Part shown: positions 32,593 to 35,437 of the stretch, piece after piece
Layout of the letters: each line of letters starts with the position of its first letter
Numbering within the stretch: position 1 is the first letter of the stretch
Assembly (NCBI GenBank): GCA_012837705.1
Contig: DUQQ01000039.1
Span: 1-35,437, forward strand
Source: Hydrogenispora sp.
Lineage (GTDB): Bacteria > Bacillota > UBA4882 > UBA10575
Length of the DNA stretch: 35,437 nucleotides
Reading direction: 5' to 3'
Position numbers and translations under genes: made by a program
The notes under the pieces: model-generated
Databases searched by the model: none
Told to the model about the DNA's origin: nothing
The model's input: the letters and a program-made list of their open reading frames with translations, nothing else

Positions 32593-33510
32593 TTATTCTT
32601 CACTAATGAGCCCCATCGCGGTGTATTCCCGCCAGCCAACCTGCCCGGTAACCGAAAGGCGGTTTTCCTTCTGAAAAGCTTTGACGGCCTGTTCAGTACC
32701 GTAGCCGAAGATGCCGTCAATTCCTTGGTCGTAGAAACCCAACTGCTTTAGGCGTTTTTGTAAATACATGACGTCGGCACCCTTTTCACCCTTGACCAAC
32801 CGGCGGCGGCCCATAAAGGGATCGCCAATAATATGGACAGGCGTCCCCACCTTTACCCAACGGTAAAGCTGTTCTACATCGCGGTTGTACATCCGGACAC
32901 AGCCTTGACTTTCTAGGCGACCGATCGACCAAGGTTTATTGGTGCCGTGAATCCCATAAGTTCCAAAGGGGACGCTTAAGCCAATCCACCGGGTGCCAAA
33001 CCCCCCACTCCAGTGACCCTTGTTTATTACCTTCCAGTTCCCGACCGGAGTAGGCGTCTCCCGTTTCCCGATGGCCACCGGAAATGTGGCAAAGATCTCT
33101 TGGTCGACAAGGACCAAAAGGGACAAATAACGGGTATCGACAATGATGCGCAGATCACCCGGCGGCGGGTTAGCCATAACCGTGGTTGCCGCACTCTGTC
33201 CCAAGGCTTGCCACGTCGGAAAATCAAGGATCCCGGTGATTGCCAACCGGTTTCGCCGCTGGAAAGCCTTGACCGCCTCGGTTGTGTACTGGTCAAAGAC
33301 GCCCGAAATTGCTTGGTGATAAAGCTTTTCCGCTTGCAAAAAACGTTGTAGTTCCGCAATATCCTCCCCGACCGCGCCGAGGCTAATTTCCGTCTCCGGG
33401 GCACAAGCACAACCCTCCGGCGCAACCCCGTAAAGAACTGTCGTTTGCCCCAGTATAATCAAGACCAGCAGCAAACACCAGGCCTTCCCGGTCAATAGTT
33501 TCATACCCAA
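32593..33510 (-). CDS. L,D-transpeptidase (YkuD) flanked by two peptidoglycan-binding domains
   Basis: Exported enzyme forming 3-3 crosslinks or acting on spore or wall peptidoglycan. From the TTG at 33510 the 305-residue protein has a signal or anchor segment (about 8-27). A first peptidoglycan-binding domain (about 45-105, GVFDQYTTEAVKAFQRRN) and the YkuD domain with the catalytic motif IHGTN...SQGCVRM follow. A second peptidoglycan-binding domain (about 240-300, GIFGYGTEQAVKAFQKEN) ends the protein. The TTG has GGAGG six nt upstream; an ATG at 33504 is spaced twelve and would only remove two residues. The two-sided arrangement is less common than a single binding domain. Confidence 0.92.
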   Translation of the reverse strand: MGMKLLTGKAWCLLLVLIILGQTTVLYGVAPEGCACAPETEISLGAVGEDIAELQRFLQAEKLYHQAISGVFDQYTTEAVKAFQRRNRLAITGILDFPTWQALGQSAATTVMANPPPGDLRIIVDTRYLSLLVLVDQEIFATFPVAIGKRETPTPVGNWKVINKGHWSGGFGTRWIGLSVPFGTYGIHGTNKPWSIGRLESQGCVRMYNRDVEQLYRWVKVGTPVHIIGDPFMGRRRLVKGEKGADVMYLQKRLKQLGFYDQGIDGIFGYGTEQAVKAFQKENRLSVTGQVGWREYTAMGLISEE

Positions 33511-33640
33511 CACTTGCCTCCTTCTTCGATCCGGAAATAACACGATCACATATACCTATAGTATTCACGGACGAATGGAAGCTTATGAAATAAGCGGGGG
33601 TAATATTTAATATTTAAAGCAAAAACACGTAAAATCCGGC

Positions 33641-34780
33641 TTAAGCCTGGAGCGGCATCGCCTTACCGGGTTTCTCCCGCCAAAAAAGATAGGCCAGCAG
33701 GAGCCCGTTCCCGAGAATCCGTCCACCAAGAGCTAGATAGAAGCCGATCACCGGTATGAGTTTTAAAAAAGTAAAAACAAACCCGCCAATCAGGAAAAGA
33801 AAAACCGGATGCAAACGGCCCTTCTTGTGGAAAAGACCGCAAAACCAACGTCCAGCTAAAAGGTACACGGGAAGTTCCCCAAAGGCCATTAAGATCAAGA
33901 AGAGCAGGAAGAGACCGATCCCTAAAGGTAAACCAACCATCGTCAAGATGGCAATGATCGACATAACCGGCAACAAAAAGAAACTCCCGAGCCCAAAACC
34001 GATGATCCGGTGCCAGGAAATCCGGGTGCTAAGCAACTCACTCCAGCGTCGCGGGAAAAGGAGCAGCCAAACTAGTCCCATCAGCAGACTACCTAAAAAC
34101 CAGATCCCTTGCATCCCCGTCAAGGCCGGAGCGGTCTTTAGTACGGTAGTTCGCCGCTCGCCACCGATCTTAGCGCCGGGCATAACAACCGGGTTGACAC
34201 CGACCGGATAAGTAAAATCACCAGTAATCTCGGTGTTTTCCCCAATATTGATCTGTTTGGCACCAACCTGTAGATCGCCACCAATTTTACCATTGAGATT
34301 AAAAATATTACCTTTGGCCAAGGCTGGTCCAGTAATCTCCCCTAAAAGTCGGGTTGTCGTATACCAGCTCAGCAGAGACCCCACTTCACTTTGGGGGCCA
34401 AGAACCAATTGCGTCCCGGCGGCCGAGAAATTACCCGCCACGACCCCTTCAATCTGCGTAAACGCGGATAAACCACGAAAATTACCGACCACTTCTCCGG
34501 AGATCAGCGTCCGGCCGGTCACGCCCAGGACATCGCCATCAACCCTTCCGCTCAGATCCAGTTCATCGGCGAAGATCAGGAGATCCCCTTTGATCTCGCC
34601 GGCTATCTTCACGCCATTACCCATTATCCACAAATCGCCCGCGATCACTTCGCCTTCGCGAATAAAGACCTCACTGCCCGTCAGCGTCTGCCACGCCGCC
34701 ATCGCCGGTTCTCCACCAAAGAATAAAACCAAAATTAACCAAACTAGTATTTTTTTCCAGAATACGTTCTTCATCATCAT
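33641..34780 (-). CDS. Bactofilin-like polymer-forming protein with C-terminal membrane helices
   Basis: The 379-residue protein has a signal sequence (about 8-28, cleavage near AMA). A beta-helix of repeated short turns (about 35-215, with IAGDLWIMGNGVKIAGEIKG and SGRVDGDVLGV) follows, similar to bactofilins. Four or five membrane helices lie in the last 150 residues. In exported form such proteins may build a structure on the outer face of the membrane; the family is poorly studied. Three adjacent ATGs start the gene; AGGA precedes them. The role is inferred only from the fold. Confidence 0.8.
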   Translation of the reverse strand: MMMKNVFWKKILVWLILVLFFGGEPAMAAWQTLTGSEVFIREGEVIAGDLWIMGNGVKIAGEIKGDLLIFADELDLSGRVDGDVLGVTGRTLISGEVVGNFRGLSAFTQIEGVVAGNFSAAGTQLVLGPQSEVGSLLSWYTTTRLLGEITGPALAKGNIFNLNGKIGGDLQVGAKQINIGENTEITGDFTYPVGVNPVVMPGAKIGGERRTTVLKTAPALTGMQGIWFLGSLLMGLVWLLLFPRRWSELLSTRISWHRIIGFGLGSFFLLPVMSIIAILTMVGLPLGIGLFLLFLILMAFGELPVYLLAGRWFCGLFHKKGRLHPVFLFLIGGFVFTFLKLIPVIGFYLALGGRILGNGLLLAYLFWREKPGKAMPLQA

Positions 34781-34883
34781 GCCTTCCTATTTCGGAAATA
34801 TTTTTCTCTGCTTTTATTTCTCGTAAATTTTAGCATAACGCGTAAATAAACAGAGCCTTGCCGTCATAAGCGACTACTACAAA

Positions 34884-35437
34884 TTACAGATTAATCTCCA
34901 CAAGATCCCGGTCCATCTTATTCATGCAATTCTTTAGTTTAGAAGCGAGGATCGGATCTTCCTCCAGGCAAGCCGTGCGAATCTGCCGGATCAGGTCGAT
35001 CGCCCGCCGAAAAGCAGAGACAATATCCCCTTCCTGTAATTCGGTATAATTTAGTAATTCAAAAAAGTCACAGCCCTGACTCCACCGGTAAGCCAGCGGC
35101 GACAGACTGGGGAAAAACCGGATCTCCCGTTCATCAACACCATACCGGTAAACCAGTTCACGGATTATTTTCTTAATCGGCTTTGGGTCAAACGGTAATG
35201 AGCTTGGCCGGGGGATCCGTTCCATTTTACGTGGTTCATAGTCAACCGCTACCATTACGGCGTTGATCTGATCCTCATCCCACTCGTGAAAATACCCGGC
35301 AAAATACATCTCCGTCAAGAGCAACTCTTGAGCATAAATCCGGGCAGCAAACTCGCCGCGGGGTAAAAGAACCCCACCCTCTTCCATGTAATCCATCTCC
35401 GTTAAAATCCCGGCTTTCGCCGCCAGATCCTCCTCAA
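34884..35437 (-). CDS. Ski2/Mtr4-like DEAD/DEAH helicase, C-terminal part only
   Basis: The frame stays open through the right edge of the window, so only the last 184 or so residues are seen. They match the DSHCT domain of Ski2-like RNA helicases: RGEFAARIYAQELLLTEM, FAGYFHEWDEDQINAVM, WSQGCDFFELLNYTELQEGD and the ending MNKMDRDLVEINL. The helicase motifs themselves lie outside the window. RNA turnover is the likely role. The ATG at 35396 is not a real start because coding continues upstream. Confidence 0.85.
   Translation of the reverse strand, partial: EEDLAAKAGILTEMDYMEEGGVLLPRGEFAARIYAQELLLTEMYFAGYFHEWDEDQINAVMVAVDYEPRKMERIPRPSSLPFDPKPIKKIIRELVYRYGVDEREIRFFPSLSPLAYRWSQGCDFFELLNYTELQEGDIVSAFRRAIDLIRQIRTACLEEDPILASKLKNCMNKMDRDLVEINL

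Noticed and set aside
1-35437. CRISPR array or insertion sequence
   Set aside because: No regularly spaced repeats of 20 bp or more and no transposase-like frame were seen on either strand.

Overview
This window looks like a chromosomal segment of an endospore-forming member of the Bacillota. The spore markers are sigK with a pro-sequence, dpaA/dpaB (dipicolinate synthase) and a YlmC/YmxH-type PRC-barrel protein. The organism is probably one of the lineages with an outer membrane, such as Limnochordia or relatives. The evidence is an LptD-like protein (7549-8838) with an OstA domain, the LptD-type cysteine segment and a beta-barrel-like C-terminus ending in an aromatic residue. Lineage is an inference; no rRNA is present. 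All genes but two lie on the minus strand, most have clear GGAGG-type ribosome binding sites, and GTG or TTG starts are frequent.

Layout, left to right. 1-167: AT-rich edge with short direct and inverted repeats behind the 3' end of rlmD. 168-2804: rlmD, a family-4 uracil-DNA glycosylase and a zinc-ribbon protein (the last two on the plus strand). 2851-5926: a DUF368 polyprenyl-phosphate transporter-like protein, an RsuA/RluB pseudouridine synthase and an RsmF-like rRNA methyltransferase. 6099-6466: tRNA-Ala(CGC) behind a small cysteine-rich gene that has a strong promoter. 6548-10640: a solitary DNA methyltransferase, the LptD-like protein and an orphan peptide-binding protein. 10690-15414: the diaminopimelate/dipicolinate cluster dapB-dpaA-dpaB-dapG-dapA. 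15512-19528: ylmC, sigK, a PBP whose three catalytic motifs are all altered, and mltG. 19618-25472: DUF1292, ruvX, a membrane-anchored baseplate-J-like protein, a 691-residue AP-like polytopic protein, an AI-2E-family permease and a small basic protein. 25648-30672: OsmC, ThpR and an operon of a membrane-anchored unknown, an FtsH-like protease lacking the ectodomain and a membrane metallophosphoesterase. 30754-35437: HD-GYP and CheX proteins, an L,D-transpeptidase, a bactofilin-like membrane protein and the C-terminal part of a Ski2-like helicase cut by the window edge.

The central genes fit late sporulation. DapG, DapA and DapB feed dihydrodipicolinate, and DpaAB oxidises it to the dipicolinate stored in spores. 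In Bacillus subtilis SigK drives the dpa genes. MltG, the altered PBP, the L,D-transpeptidase and the DUF368 protein belong to cell-wall metabolism.

The observations most worth checking are the PBP pseudoenzyme whose ribosome binding site lies inside a terminator hairpin, an apparent AUU start codon for dapG, the LptD-like protein in a spore-former, the uncharacterised AP-like/baseplate-J-like gene pair, and the three-gene FtsH-like operon.
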